Assembly: GCF_009664365.1 (NCBI RefSeq)
Contig: NZ_CP044310.1
Span: forward strand, 2,305,001-2,369,000
Direction: 5' to 3'
Length of the DNA: 64,000 nt
From: Paenibacillus xylanilyticus
Lineage (GTDB): Bacteria; Bacillota; Bacilli; Paenibacillales; Paenibacillaceae
A model generated the notes under the pieces. It was not told the DNA's origin and ran no database searches. It saw nothing but the letters and a program-made list of their open reading frames with translations. Positions 28,058 through 37,600 of this stretch are shown here, one piece after another. The position numbers were made by a program, and so were the translations under genes. How positions within the stretch are numbered: position 1 is the first letter of the stretch; the number at the start of each line of letters is the position of its first letter.

Positions 28058-28480
28058 TTACAAGTTGCGATTGATGAGGGAAAGAGTATGTTTAAATGCT
28101 TCCATCTGGTCTTCAGGTATACCTTCAGCAAGTTCTTTATTCATTTCTCTTTCAATGGGAACCAGAATATCGATCAACGCTTTTCCTTCCGCAGTCAGAT
28201 AGAGGAGATAAGCTCTGCGATCCTGTTCACTGGTCCGACGTTCAACCCATCCCTTTTTCTCGAGTAGATCAATAATGCGTGCAGTGGTGGGTTGATCCTT
28301 CAAAACGCGACTCGCCACTTCCTTTTGGTTCACGCCTTCTCCCTTATCGATATTGAACAGAACAGAGAATTGCTCGGTTGTTATATCATAAGGTTTAAAA
28401 CGGGTCGCAAGTAAAGCAGCGGCTTTGCGATATGTGAAGCCCAGCATAAATCCGACAGATTGTTCTAGCGAATAGTCCAT
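28058..28480 (-). CDS. MarR-family transcriptional regulator
   Basis: A 140-residue winged-helix regulator. The recognition region reads VNQKEVASRVLKDQPTTARIIDLLEKKGWVERR (about residues 48-80), followed by the wing SEQDRRAYLLYLTAEG, the MarR signature. I prefer the ATG at 28480, with TGAGGAA upstream, over an ATG at 28519 that has no ribosome site. It precedes the MFS gene on the same strand and likely represses the pair through the palindrome at 28529-28540. The inducer is unknown. Confidence 0.9.
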   Translation of the reverse strand: MDYSLEQSVGFMLGFTYRKAAALLATRFKPYDITTEQFSVLFNIDKGEGVNQKEVASRVLKDQPTTARIIDLLEKKGWVERRTSEQDRRAYLLYLTAEGKALIDILVPIEREMNKELAEGIPEDQMEAFKHTLSLINRNL

Positions 28481-28528
28481 ACGAACGTCGTTCCTCACTT
28501 TCCTGTAAATCATCTTCAAACAAATTAC

Positions 28529-28559
28529 TTGTTATAACAACTATATGTGATGCAACCAA
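28529..28559 (-). promoter_or_regulatory. Promoter and palindromic operator of the MarR-MFS operon
   Basis: On the minus strand TTGGTT (28554-28559) and TATAAC (28531-28536) are 17 bases apart. The perfect 12-bp palindrome TTGTTATAACAA (28529-28540) covers the -10, as expected for an autorepressing MarR protein. Confidence 0.6.
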
Positions 28560-28601
28560 TTTTGTCAAAGTAAATTGGATATCAACCGCTTTCAAATTGG
28601 A

Positions 28602-28631
28602 TTGTGCGAATTTAGCAAATCCTGATAGAAT
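28602..28631 (+). promoter_or_regulatory. Candidate promoter of the fucU-like gene
   Basis: TTGTGC (28602-28607) and TAGAAT (28626-28631) are 18 bases apart, and the -10 is extended by TGA. A degenerate cre-like sequence (CAACCGCTTTCA) lies just upstream at about 28582-28593. Confidence 0.45.
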
Positions 28632-28729
28632 GGAAGTGAACTGCATAGGTGGAAAGTTAAGGATGTCATCTTGGAATACCGAAGGTCATTTTTCTCCATT
28701 CAATGTGGAGCTAACAAGGAGAGCTGAGT

Positions 28730-29203
28730 ATGCTGAAAAACATTCCTGCAATAATTTCTCCAGAGCTGCTTAAGATTATGTCCGAGATGGGGCATGGAGA
28801 CGAATTGGTGCTTGCTGATGGCAATTTCCCTGCAGCCAGCCATGCCAGGCGTCTTATCCGTTGTGATGGGCTGGGAACCGTAGAATTACTGGAGGCCATT
28901 TTGAGGTTGTATCCACTTGATACGTATGCAGAACGGCCTGCAGCCGTCATGCAGGTAGTCAAGGGAGATCAGGTTGTTCCGATCATATGGGAGGATTACC
29001 GCAGGCTGATCTTGGAGCATGAAGGCATCACAGACGCCTTCGATCAAGAAGAGCGATTTTCGTTCTATGAGAGGGCTTCCCGTGCCTATGCCATCGTTGC
29101 TACCGGTGAACGTGCCCAGTATGCCAATCTCATCTTGAAAAAAGGGGTCATTTTCCCTGATGTAAGTCCTGATCTGCAAACTCAACGTGTGGAATTAAAG
29201 TGA
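28730..29203 (+). CDS. fucU: RbsD/FucU-family sugar mutarotase
   Basis: FucU proteins interconvert the anomers of L-fucose or related sugars so that kinases and isomerases get the right form. The 157-residue product has the family pattern GHGDELVLADGNFPA (about 22-36), with the catalytic His, and a C-terminal RASRAYAIVATGERAQYANLILKKG. AAGGAG precedes the ATG. The length fits FucU better than RbsD. It is alone here: no fucose isomerase, kinase or aldolase gene is nearby, so the sugar is uncertain. A terminator shared with the convergent germination operon follows. Confidence 0.85.
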   Translation: MLKNIPAIISPELLKIMSEMGHGDELVLADGNFPAASHARRLIRCDGLGTVELLEAILRLYPLDTYAERPAAVMQVVKGDQVVPIIWEDYRRLILEHEGITDAFDQEERFSFYERASRAYAIVATGERAQYANLILKKGVIFPDVSPDLQTQRVELK

Positions 29204-29233
29204 TTTTCATTGATGCAGATACACTATAGACAT

Positions 29234-29268
29234 GGCGATGGAGCAGCTTACGCTGTGTTCGCCTTTTT
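29234..29268. terminator. Terminator between fucU and the germination operon
   Basis: GGCGA (29234-29238) pairs with TCGCC (29259-29263) with CAGC/GCTG inside, followed by five T. It overlaps the last codons of the opposing gene. Confidence 0.7.
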
Positions 29269-30348
29269 GATTTTTAGGCCACGAAGCCAGTGTACAGCCA
29301 CATACACGATGGGCATCGATTCAATGAGTACGGTATACGCAGGTACTGCATAGGAACGAATAGCGAGTTCATAGGAGGCTGCGTCTTTTGCATATTGAAG
29401 CACCATGGCTGCGGCTGTTCCACCAAGCAAATAAACAAAGGATTTCTGTCGTTCAACGCGAAACAATTTGGAAAGACATACCGAGGCGACATACAGTAGA
29501 AAAGAGCTGCGGGTGAACATGGTCGTAGACCAGATGGCAATCAAGACAGGGTCCAGATTATCCAGAAAGTCTCCATAGCGGGCGAATCGGATCATCTCCA
29601 GCAAAGGATACCGCAGGCTTGCAGCCACATATGGCCCAAAATTCATGATTGTGAACATCCAAAAGAGAATGATGAACACAACGACTGTAGCCCCGGCGAA
29701 AAACATACTCTTGAGCAGAGGCCTCTGGAACATGATTGCAGGTGCAAGAAACAGGAACAACATCCACTCTGAAAACCACGGCATGGTTGAGAGGGAGCCG
29801 AACAGGATTTCGGACGGGTCGTGATGGGTCAGCATAGACATTAATATCCCCGGATTGCCACCGCCTCCCACAGTCGGTATCAGAAGGGTAGAGGTGATGA
29901 GCTGTACGACAAAAATACCTTCTGACATAAACACAATCGTGATTAATCCGGAACGAGCGGACAGACAAACACACAAAACGGTTATGCCTGCCGTTAACCA
30001 TATCGGGGTTTCGGGAAGATACATCGATTGAAGAAACACAAGAAAGTTTTCCACATCGATAGATAGCAAGTAAATACACAGCATGGCGATCAGCCCAACA
30101 TAAATTTGATGCACATATTTTCCGACAATTCTGTCTCCAAATGAAATCCAGGGCTTATCCGGATGAAGTGAGCCCAGCTTGTAAGTAGACAGAAGGAAGA
30201 TCAGGCTAATGGTGAATCCGCCAATGGTGGACAGCCAGCCCTGATACCCGCTCATTTTAAATAATCGTTGTAAGAGAAAGGCGACAGGCTCTGAATACAG
30301 GTAAACAAACATGAAGCGATAGGCTTGTCCGGCAGTGAGATGGTTCAT
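29248..30348 (-). CDS. gerKB: Spore germination receptor B subunit (GerAB/GerKB family permease)
   Basis: The B subunit sits in the inner spore membrane and is the germinant-binding, amino-acid-permease-like part of the receptor. The 366-residue product has about ten hydrophobic segments of the APC-type fold. AAGGGGA precedes the ATG. It is the last gene of the operon and starts 15 bases after the small D-like gene. The paralogue name is only by family; which germinant is sensed cannot be read from the sequence. Confidence 0.88.
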   Translation of the reverse strand: MNHLTAGQAYRFMFVYLYSEPVAFLLQRLFKMSGYQGWLSTIGGFTISLIFLLSTYKLGSLHPDKPWISFGDRIVGKYVHQIYVGLIAMLCIYLLSIDVENFLVFLQSMYLPETPIWLTAGITVLCVCLSARSGLITIVFMSEGIFVVQLITSTLLIPTVGGGGNPGILMSMLTHHDPSEILFGSLSTMPWFSEWMLFLFLAPAIMFQRPLLKSMFFAGATVVVFIILFWMFTIMNFGPYVAASLRYPLLEMIRFARYGDFLDNLDPVLIAIWSTTMFTRSSFLLYVASVCLSKLFRVERQKSFVYLLGGTAAAMVLQYAKDAASYELAIRSYAVPAYTVLIESMPIVYVAVHWLRGLKIKKANTA

Positions 30349-30363
30349 GGGAGTCCCCTTTCC

Positions 30364-30570
30364 TTATTGGGATATTCGGTCAGCCCAGCCAAAGACCAGA
30401 AGGATCATGTCATTGGGAGTTGGCCATCCAGGCCAGCTCACCGCCAGTGTATTCCACACGAGATAGCAGAACAGCAAGATGAAGTAGCCAACTTTCATTT
30501 TCTTATTGCTGGAGCGTATCGAAGACCAGTCCAAGAAGTAAAGTCCTGCAAAAACTAGTACCACAATCAT
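30364..30570 (-). CDS. Small two-helix membrane protein, germinant receptor D-type subunit
   Basis: The 68-residue product has two hydrophobic helices (about 2-14 and 27-44) separated by a short basic loop SIRSSNKKMK. AGGAGGTTATC leads directly into the ATG, so translation is well supported. It lies between the C and B genes of the operon, where small two-helix D subunits are known in some Bacillus germinant receptors and modulate receptor function. Sequence similarity of D subunits is low, so the assignment rests on size, topology and position. Confidence 0.75.
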   Translation of the reverse strand: MIVVLVFAGLYFLDWSSIRSSNKKMKVGYFILLFCYLVWNTLAVSWPGWPTPNDMILLVFGWADRISQ

Positions 30571-30615
30571 GATAACCTCCTGGGCAGTTGGACGGTAAAC
30601 AGCTGTCGAATCCGA

Positions 30616-31764
30616 TTAGAAGCTGGACTCCGATCCTACAAATTGAATATTGATGTCAGTAGTGACCTTGTACTGCAAATCGTTCTTTACATAAGTGATC
30701 CACTTGGGCCGGAGTTTTTTCCACATTTCGGGATACCTCCATTCCAATCTGTATCCGAGCCTCAAAATATCAGCCCCTTGGTTCTTTCCAGTCTGGATTG
30801 CATTTCTCAGATGAGCACTTACCTTTTCGCTGGCAGCCTGCTCAATATCCCTCACTGCCACGATATCTTTTGCTTTAAGCACAGGAATGACCGAATTGAG
30901 TTCTGCCTTCCCGTTCAGTTTAATGTCAAAAATCGGCTCGCCTCGTTCCAATCGAACGTGAACATCCGAATGCATGTCATAGATCGTCATGCTTGCTTTT
31001 TCTTTTTTTGTTTTGACGGATATGCTCAAGGAGTCGAGGGTTCGCTCTGCCCAGGCAACCGCACGTGCTTCATCGTCAGAGAGCGAGGCAACCATTTTCA
31101 TTTGTTTGAACAGTGCACCGCCAGATTGGCTTACCCACTTTTTTAACTCGCCTTCTTCACTTGCCATATGACGTTGCTGGGCAGTCAGGATCGGGGATGC
31201 AAATCCCTGATTCATTTTATCTGCAGCGAAGACGTTAAGCACCTGAGTCTTTAACAGGTTTTCTTCTGTGGAAAATTCACGCAGCACGTCACTGGGTGTT
31301 TCTTCAAACACAGGCGTAAGGTCGGAGACATCCTTGGCTTTGCCTTTGGCAACCATGATGTAGCTGCTTAGATGAAAGAGGGGTTCACGTGCTATCCATG
31401 CCAGCGTATCCTGAATGCCTTCCTTGGCATAGGCCTCGCCAAATACGACTACCCGTGTATGTCCCCAAGAGATTTTGCGTGTTAAATCGGTCTGTATTCT
31501 CTCCAGTGCATCTGCTATCGTCGGTGCGTTGGCAGAAACGATGGCATAAGGTGATTTGCTTGATCCGCCGCCTTCGGGTGCAAGCCGATTGGGGAGGGGC
31601 ATGCTGAGCGTTAACTCAATATCGCCTGGTTTCTCGCCTTTGTCGATGTACATGGCTGTAATGAAGGTTCTCTCGTTGATCTCTACTTTGGACCAGCATC
31701 CGGTGCAAAGGAAGAAGCAAAGTAATACTAGTCCACTTTTAACAAACCTGTTGCAGGCACTCAT
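30616..31764 (-). CDS. gerKC: Spore germination receptor C subunit (Ger(x)C lipoprotein)
   Basis: The C subunit is a lipoprotein on the outer face of the inner spore membrane. The 382-residue product has a signal with lipobox CTGC, Cys23, and the Ger(x)C start of the mature part (WSKVEINERTFI). The C-terminal domain with GADILRLGYRLEWRYPEMWKK is also typical. Its ATG overlaps the A-subunit stop (ATGA), so the two are translationally coupled. Confidence 0.92.
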   Translation of the reverse strand: MSACNRFVKSGLVLLCFFLCTGCWSKVEINERTFITAMYIDKGEKPGDIELTLSMPLPNRLAPEGGGSSKSPYAIVSANAPTIADALERIQTDLTRKISWGHTRVVVFGEAYAKEGIQDTLAWIAREPLFHLSSYIMVAKGKAKDVSDLTPVFEETPSDVLREFSTEENLLKTQVLNVFAADKMNQGFASPILTAQQRHMASEEGELKKWVSQSGGALFKQMKMVASLSDDEARAVAWAERTLDSLSISVKTKKEKASMTIYDMHSDVHVRLERGEPIFDIKLNGKAELNSVIPVLKAKDIVAVRDIEQAASEKVSAHLRNAIQTGKNQGADILRLGYRLEWRYPEMWKKLRPKWITYVKNDLQYKVTTDINIQFVGSESSF

Positions 31765-33218
31765 GGTGTCTTTTGCCTCGTTTCATTATCCGCAGCGTAG
31801 GCTTTGGTTCTTTTTTTCATCCGAAACCATGGAACCCGTACAAAGGTATCTTTGAAATCCCGAAGCACCAGTGGGGCAAACGGCTGCATGTAAGGAACAC
31901 CAAAGGAACGCAGGTTTACCATATACCAGTAAATCAGATAGATGGAAATGACCACACCGAATAATCCTAACGTTCCACCCATGAGCAGAACCGGAAAACG
32001 AAGCAGCCGAAAAGCTAGGCCCAGCTCGAAGTGCGGGATAATGAACGCGGCAATGCCTGTAATGGATACAACGATGACCAGCGGAGCAGAGACGATACCC
32101 GCTTGTACGGCAGCTTGTCCAATAACGATTCCTCCGATAATAGATACGGTCTGGCCTAAAGGTTTGGGAATCCGTATGCCTGCTTCACGCAATCCTTCGA
32201 AGGTGATTTCCATGATGATTGCTTCAACTAAAGCTGGAAAAGGGATGTTCTCCCTTGCGGCAGCAATAGTGATCAGCAGGTTGGTCGGTATGATTTCCGG
32301 GTGAAAGGTCGTCACGGCCACATAAATGGAAGGCAGCAAAAAGGCGATTAACGAAAAAAGCAGCCGGATGATCCGAATGAACGAAGCAGAATGAAAGCGC
32401 TGGTAGTAATCTTCCGAAGACTGCATCAAGGAAAAGAAGGTAACTGGAAGCAGCAGTGAGAAGGGTGTCCCGTCCTGCATCACTCCAATGCGCCCCTCCA
32501 CCAAAGCTGCAGCGACGGTATCCGGCCTCTCCGTGTACTGATATTGCGGAAAAGGAGAGAGGGGATGCTCCTCCAGAAACTCGGACAGATAGCTAACTCC
32601 CAAACTGCTGTCCATGTCAATTTCGCCAAGGCTGTTCAACACATTTTCAAGAATATCCGTTTTGCAAAGTCCTTCGATGTATACGACATAAACTTCTGTT
32701 TTGGTATATTTGCCGATGGTGAACTTGACTAATTTGAAGTCAGGATGTTTGATTTTGTGTCGAAGCAGCGACATATTTACGTTGATATCCTCTATAAAGG
32801 CTTCTTGAGGACCGACGATGACAACCTCATTTGTGGATTCTGGAACAGAGCGTTTTTGATAATCTTGTATGGAAAAGGAAAGCATGCCTGACAAGCCCTC
32901 CAGATACAAGGCTGCTTTACCCGAAACAATGTCGTCCACCAGCTGCTCCACGGAATCGGAACGGTTGGATTCCAGTGAGAAAAACTCGCCGCTGATGACA
33001 TGTGATAAAAAGAGAGGCTCCACTTCATGATGAGAAACCTTTTCGAGCAGCGGTTTGATAATGGCTTCTCGCATGGTCACTGTATCTACGATGGACTGAA
33101 TATAAATGAGAAAACCGCCCACCGGGCCTATCTGTAAAGGTTGATAGACGATATCGGAGATGCCGGTAAGGCGCCGTTTGAGCTGTCCGAGAATTGTCTC
33201 CGTGTCCATAGTTAGCAC
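31761..33218 (-). CDS. gerKA: Spore germination receptor A subunit (GerA family)
   Basis: The A subunit has a soluble N-terminal domain (about 1-250) and a membrane domain with about five segments (about 270-470). GerA-family blocks are visible: FTIGKYTKTEVYVVYIEGLC, EGRIGVMQDGTPFSLLLPVT, and PLGQTVSIIGGIVIGQAAV. AAAGGAG precedes the ATG. It is the first gene of the A-C-D-B operon and has a sigma-G-like promoter upstream. The length of 485 residues is normal for the family. Confidence 0.93.
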   Translation of the reverse strand: MLTMDTETILGQLKRRLTGISDIVYQPLQIGPVGGFLIYIQSIVDTVTMREAIIKPLLEKVSHHEVEPLFLSHVISGEFFSLESNRSDSVEQLVDDIVSGKAALYLEGLSGMLSFSIQDYQKRSVPESTNEVVIVGPQEAFIEDINVNMSLLRHKIKHPDFKLVKFTIGKYTKTEVYVVYIEGLCKTDILENVLNSLGEIDMDSSLGVSYLSEFLEEHPLSPFPQYQYTERPDTVAAALVEGRIGVMQDGTPFSLLLPVTFFSLMQSSEDYYQRFHSASFIRIIRLLFSLIAFLLPSIYVAVTTFHPEIIPTNLLITIAAARENIPFPALVEAIIMEITFEGLREAGIRIPKPLGQTVSIIGGIVIGQAAVQAGIVSAPLVIVVSITGIAAFIIPHFELGLAFRLLRFPVLLMGGTLGLFGVVISIYLIYWYMVNLRSFGVPYMQPFAPLVLRDFKDTFVRVPWFRMKKRTKAYAADNETRQKTP

Positions 33219-33260
33219 TCCTTTAACTGCGAACTTCGAATAAGTCCGGGCTTAAGAGTA

Positions 33261-33289
33261 TAGTTTGCATAGGTTGGTTTAAATTATTC
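33261..33289 (-). promoter_or_regulatory. Sigma-G-like promoter of the germination receptor operon
   Basis: On the minus strand GAATA (33285-33289) and CAAACTA (33261-33267) are 17 bases apart, matching the forespore sigma-G pattern (-35 near GNATR, -10 near CATNMTA) with one -10 mismatch. The predicted start is about 40 bases before the first gene. Family operons are normally sigma-G dependent, which supports the call. Confidence 0.6.
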
Positions 33290-33405
33290 TTCTTGGACAA
33301 CGATTGCAAACTTTGATGCAGATGATGAATGGGTGGATGGTTGTAATTGCCTTAAAATAGATAGAGTATATGAGAAATCATTCCGTGGTTAGGGGGAAGA
33401 AATAA

Positions 33406-33873
33406 ATGGAGTACCGAGTTAGACGGGCAGGGCTTGATGACGCCCAGGAGATAGGTGAATTATTTAACCAGTACAGAATGTTTTATAACCAGGTTTCTGA
33501 TACGGAGAGGGCCATAAAGTTTATTCAGGAGCGGTTGAGCAAGGATGAATCTGTTATTTGGATGGCAGAATCGGATACCAAAACGGAACCTGGTTCAGGG
33601 ACCATAGCCGGGTTTGTTCTGTTATATCCAAGCTTCAGTTCAGTGTCCATGGGGTCCATATGGGTGTTAAACGATTTATTTGTACATAGGGATCACCGCA
33701 AGCAAGGTATAGCTCGCAAGTTGATGCAGGCTGCACAAACCTTCGCCAGCGAGACAGGGGCGATTCGAATAACCTTATCCACAGCGATTAACAATATACA
33801 GGCACAGGCTTTATATGAATCAGAGGGGTATGCGAAAGATGACCACTTCCTGTATTATGAACGTAATGTGTGA
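33406..33873 (+). CDS. GNAT-family N-acetyltransferase
   Basis: A 155-residue acetyl-CoA-dependent acetyltransferase. The central strand VLNDLFVHRDHRKQGIARKLM (about 88-108) holds the RxxGxA acetyl-CoA pyrophosphate loop, and the C-terminus has the usual NIQAQALYESEGYAKDDHFLYYER motif. AGGGGGAAG precedes the ATG. The acceptor is unknown, and the neighbours (a germination operon and a TraX-like gene) give no hint. Confidence 0.85.
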   Translation: MEYRVRRAGLDDAQEIGELFNQYRMFYNQVSDTERAIKFIQERLSKDESVIWMAESDTKTEPGSGTIAGFVLLYPSFSSVSMGSIWVLNDLFVHRDHRKQGIARKLMQAAQTFASETGAIRITLSTAINNIQAQALYESEGYAKDDHFLYYERNV

Positions 33874-33930
33874 TTAACCTGTAGTACGTATATTCGAAGT
33901 AGAGATAGATAGGGGAGGGATTAACGCACA

Positions 33931-34551
33931 ATGATGCAGTGGATCGCCATGATCACGATGTTGATCGATCACATAGGGGCTGTCTTTTATCCGCAGGTTG
34001 ATGAACTGAGGATTATTGGACGGATTGCTTTTCCCATATATGCATTTGCTGTCTATATCGGGTATAAGCATACACGTAATGTACAAAAATACATCTGGCG
34101 TCTTTTTTGGATCGCTGTGCTCTCCCAAGTCCCTTTCATGGCGGCATTTAATCACTTGTCATTAAACGTCGTATGGACCCTGTGGTCGTCCCTGCTGGTT
34201 TTGCTGGTACTGGACAAACTGCCAAACCGATTACTGGGTATCCCGATTGTTATTGGGGCAGGTATCATTATGGAGATATCTGCGATGGATTATGGCATGT
34301 ATGGACTGCTGCTAGTACTGTTATTCCGGTACTTCCAGGGACCCATACTTGTGCTGGGGCATGTTTTGTTAACGGCTCTTTATATCCAGCTCCACAGCAG
34401 CTCGGTGCAAATGTACAGTGTAGTGGCTACGTTAGGCATTGCCATTGCGCAGTATTACGGGGCAGGTTTTCGTTTGAAAGGACCAAGGTGGATCTGGCGT
34501 TATTTTTACCCGGCTCATCTTGCCATTATTGCTATTATTCGCTGGACATAA
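33931..34551 (+). CDS. TraX-like integral membrane protein
   Basis: The 206-residue product has about seven or eight hydrophobic segments and starts with the family pattern WIAMITMLIDHIGAVFYP (about 4-21), followed by RIIGRIAFPIYAF. TraX proteins are acyltransferase-like membrane proteins; the founding member acetylates F-pilin, but chromosomal versions in Firmicutes have no known role and no conjugation gene is present here. The stop codon lies at the edge of a terminator stem. GGGGAGGG is 12 bases from the ATG, which is rather far. Confidence 0.75.
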   Translation: MMQWIAMITMLIDHIGAVFYPQVDELRIIGRIAFPIYAFAVYIGYKHTRNVQKYIWRLFWIAVLSQVPFMAAFNHLSLNVVWTLWSSLLVLLVLDKLPNRLLGIPIVIGAGIIMEISAMDYGMYGLLLVLLFRYFQGPILVLGHVLLTALYIQLHSSSVQMYSVVATLGIAIAQYYGAGFRLKGPRWIWRYFYPAHLAIIAIIRWT

Positions 34552-34608
34552 AAACAAACAAGCCACCTTGCTGTCAGAAGTAACGGCCAGGTGGCTTGTT
34601 TGTTTTTT
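34551..34608. terminator. Bidirectional terminator between the TraX-like and NRPS genes
   Basis: An 18-bp perfect stem (34551-34568 with 34589-34606) has A runs on the left and T runs on the right, serving both convergent genes. Confidence 0.9.
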
Positions 34609-34619
34609 TATGAATGGTC

Positions 34620-37600
34620 CTACTCCACCATATGAGATGGGGAAGAGTCAAGCTGCGGCTGATTAGCAGCAGGGAAATATCCAATGTTAACTGCATATTG
34701 CAGCATGCTGGAGATGAATGAGTCATCTGCTTTTGCACAGTGAATTCCTGCTGGTTCTACATACGCTGTTGTTACCGGGCAAGCATATACATAGGCTGAA
34801 TCCTTCGCACCGTCACCTTCCAATTGGGCAATGGCGAGCTGCAAGGCCTCTGGATCCTTGCTGATGGATGAATCGAATAACCAGCTGGTATATTCATCAA
34901 AAGGCAGCGTTTCGACTTCATATCCCGCACGATTGATGGAAGCAATCAAACTATCGTAACGGATCGACTCGGGATTACAAATGTGGAATACCCGTCCAGC
35001 CGTGTCATCACGCAGAGCCAAATGCACAATAGCCTGGCTTGCATAATCGATCGGTGTGAAATCAACCAACCATTCGGCAGCAGGAGCTTTGCCGAGAAGG
35101 AGCATCGCTTTGATCATCCGGTAGAAGGCATTGCTGTCGATGTTGGACTGGAAGCGACCCGTTTCCGAATGACATGTCAGGTTACCCGCACGGTAGATGC
35201 TTACCGGTACTCCTTCCTCAGCTGCAATCATCAGTACTTTCTCCGCTTCAAGTTTGCTGTCAGAGTACAGGTTCTCTACATGCAGATCTGCCGGGAAACG
35301 GTCATACTGAAGGGATGATTCCCATTGTCCACTGAGCGCCAGATCTTCCGGTATGCCCATGGTCGAGACATGATGGAAGGAAGCGCCCGGTTTGCTGCGA
35401 ACCAGATTCAGCAGGGCTACTGTACCCTCTACATTGGTTTTGGCAAACTGTTCAGCATCTCCAAAGTGTCTTACGTCTGCCGCACAGTGAATTACCCGAT
35501 CAATTCGGGCTTGTACCTTACTGGTTTGTTCAGCGGTTAAACCGAGGTTAGGCTTCTCCAGATCTCCCTCGATAATCTCCACACGTGAAGGGAGAAGTGC
35601 ACTGATCTCAGTGCCGAAATATCCCTCCATAACCTTGCTTAAACGCTCCATGGCTGTATTACCGTCAGACGGACGACGAACAAGCGTATGGATTGTCACA
35701 TCCGAATGAAGAAGGAGCTGCTGCAGCACATGTGAACCAAGGTAACCTGTAGCGCCTGTTAGCAGAACATGCTCCGGCTTAAGAATCTCAGGGTAGCCCA
35801 GTTGGGATGCCAATTCTACCGGATGCTCCGCCAGTTGGGTCATTACGCCAGTGTGTTCACCGGATGGGGCCGTTTGTTCAGTAGTCTGCGCAAGTGACTG
35901 TACACGGAGTGCCAGGGAACGAATGGTTTTCTCTGCAAAGAAGTCGGCAATCTTCAGCTGCGGATAGTGCGGCTTGAGAATAACCAGGACATGGATTACT
36001 CGTAAGGAATCGCCACCGATCGTAAAGAAGCTGTCTTCGATTCCAAAGTCGCTGTGTCCCAGAATTTCTTTCCATGCATTGAATATAATCGCCTCGGTCT
36101 CTGTCTCAGGCATGACCCGATCCGGCCGATTTTCATGTCTTTCCTCGTTTGGTAGGGATACCATCGCTTTCCGGTGAATTTTGCCGGTAGGTGCGATAGG
36201 CATCTCATCAAGCTGACAGATCCATTTCGGTACAAAATAGGATGGAAGCTTGTCAGCCAATTGGGCTTTGATATGATCTACGGATAGAGTCGTGCCATCC
36301 TTGGAAGTGAAATATCCCACAAGCATGTTCTGACCGTCGGATTCTTTCTTCGGAATGACCACCACATCCTGAATCCCTTCAAGGCGAGCAAAGTGATCCT
36401 CAATCTCACCAATTTCAATCCGATGACCGCGGATCTTCAGCTGTGAATCACTACGTCCGACGTATTCCAGCAAACCGGTATCAAGCAGCTTGGCAATATC
36501 ACCGGATTTGTAGATTTTCTCATCAATTGCAAAAGGATTATCAATAAAGGCTTGCTCTGTACGTTCTGGTTGATTCAAGTAGCCTTTCGCCAGTGCTGGG
36601 GTAGCAATATATACTTCACCAGGCACGCCTACAGGGCAGAGCTGCTGCTCTTCATTGACGATATACACTTTGTAGTTATGGATTGGTTTACCAATCGGAA
36701 TGTTAGCCACATGATCCGGGACCTGTTCACTGATCCGGTGTGTCGTTGTCGCCACAGTACATTCGGTAGGCCCGTACACATTGACAATATCAATCTGGTT
36801 ACCAAATTTGCGCTGGAAGGCGCGAACCTGTTCTCCGTACAGGGCTTCGCCTGCAACGGTAATAATTTTAACCTTGGCCAGCTTGTGGAACCCTTCGTCT
36901 GACAGATAGGATGCAAGCTGGTTAAAGAAGATCGTAGGCAGGATCGTAATAATCGTTGTACCTGTACGCTCAATTGCTGTGGCGAACTCCTCTACAGATA
37001 CACGTTCCTCGGCAGATAACAGATACAATTCTGCTCCATAGAACAGTGCACCGATCGTATCCCAGACGGAAGCATCGAAGCTGTATGTAGCAAACTGAGT
37101 CAAAACGTCCCCGGCTTGAATGTCACAATCGCGCTGCACGACACTTCCAAGGTTCACAACCCCGCGATGGGCGACGAGTGCACCTTTCGGTTTGCCTGTG
37201 GATCCGGAGGTGTAGATGATGTAAGCGAGATCGTCTGCCTGAATATCCAGATTCGGATTACTTGCTGCAAACCCGGCCAGGCGTCCATTCACAGCCAGAA
37301 TTTGACGTACGGTCGGAATACCCGAGAATAACCGTGAAGCTTCTTCTAGAGAGGACTCCTTGGTTAAAACAAAAGAAGAAGCCGTATCTTCTACGATATA
37401 ACTGTTGCGTTCCTGAGGATGTTCAGGGTCAATCGGAACGTAAACACCGCCTGCCTTCAGAATGCCGAGCAGGGAGATAATCGTTTCCAGACTGCGTTCC
37501 ATGAAGATGCTGACGAACTCACCCTTTTGCAGTCCGTTGGATAACAGTACACGTGCGACTTGATTGGCACGTTCGTTCAATTCTCTGTAGCTATACCGGC

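Noticed and set aside
33931-34551. TraX as a sign of a conjugative element.
   Set aside because: No relaxase, coupling protein, pilus or integrase gene is nearby; chromosomal TraX-like proteins are common in Firmicutes.
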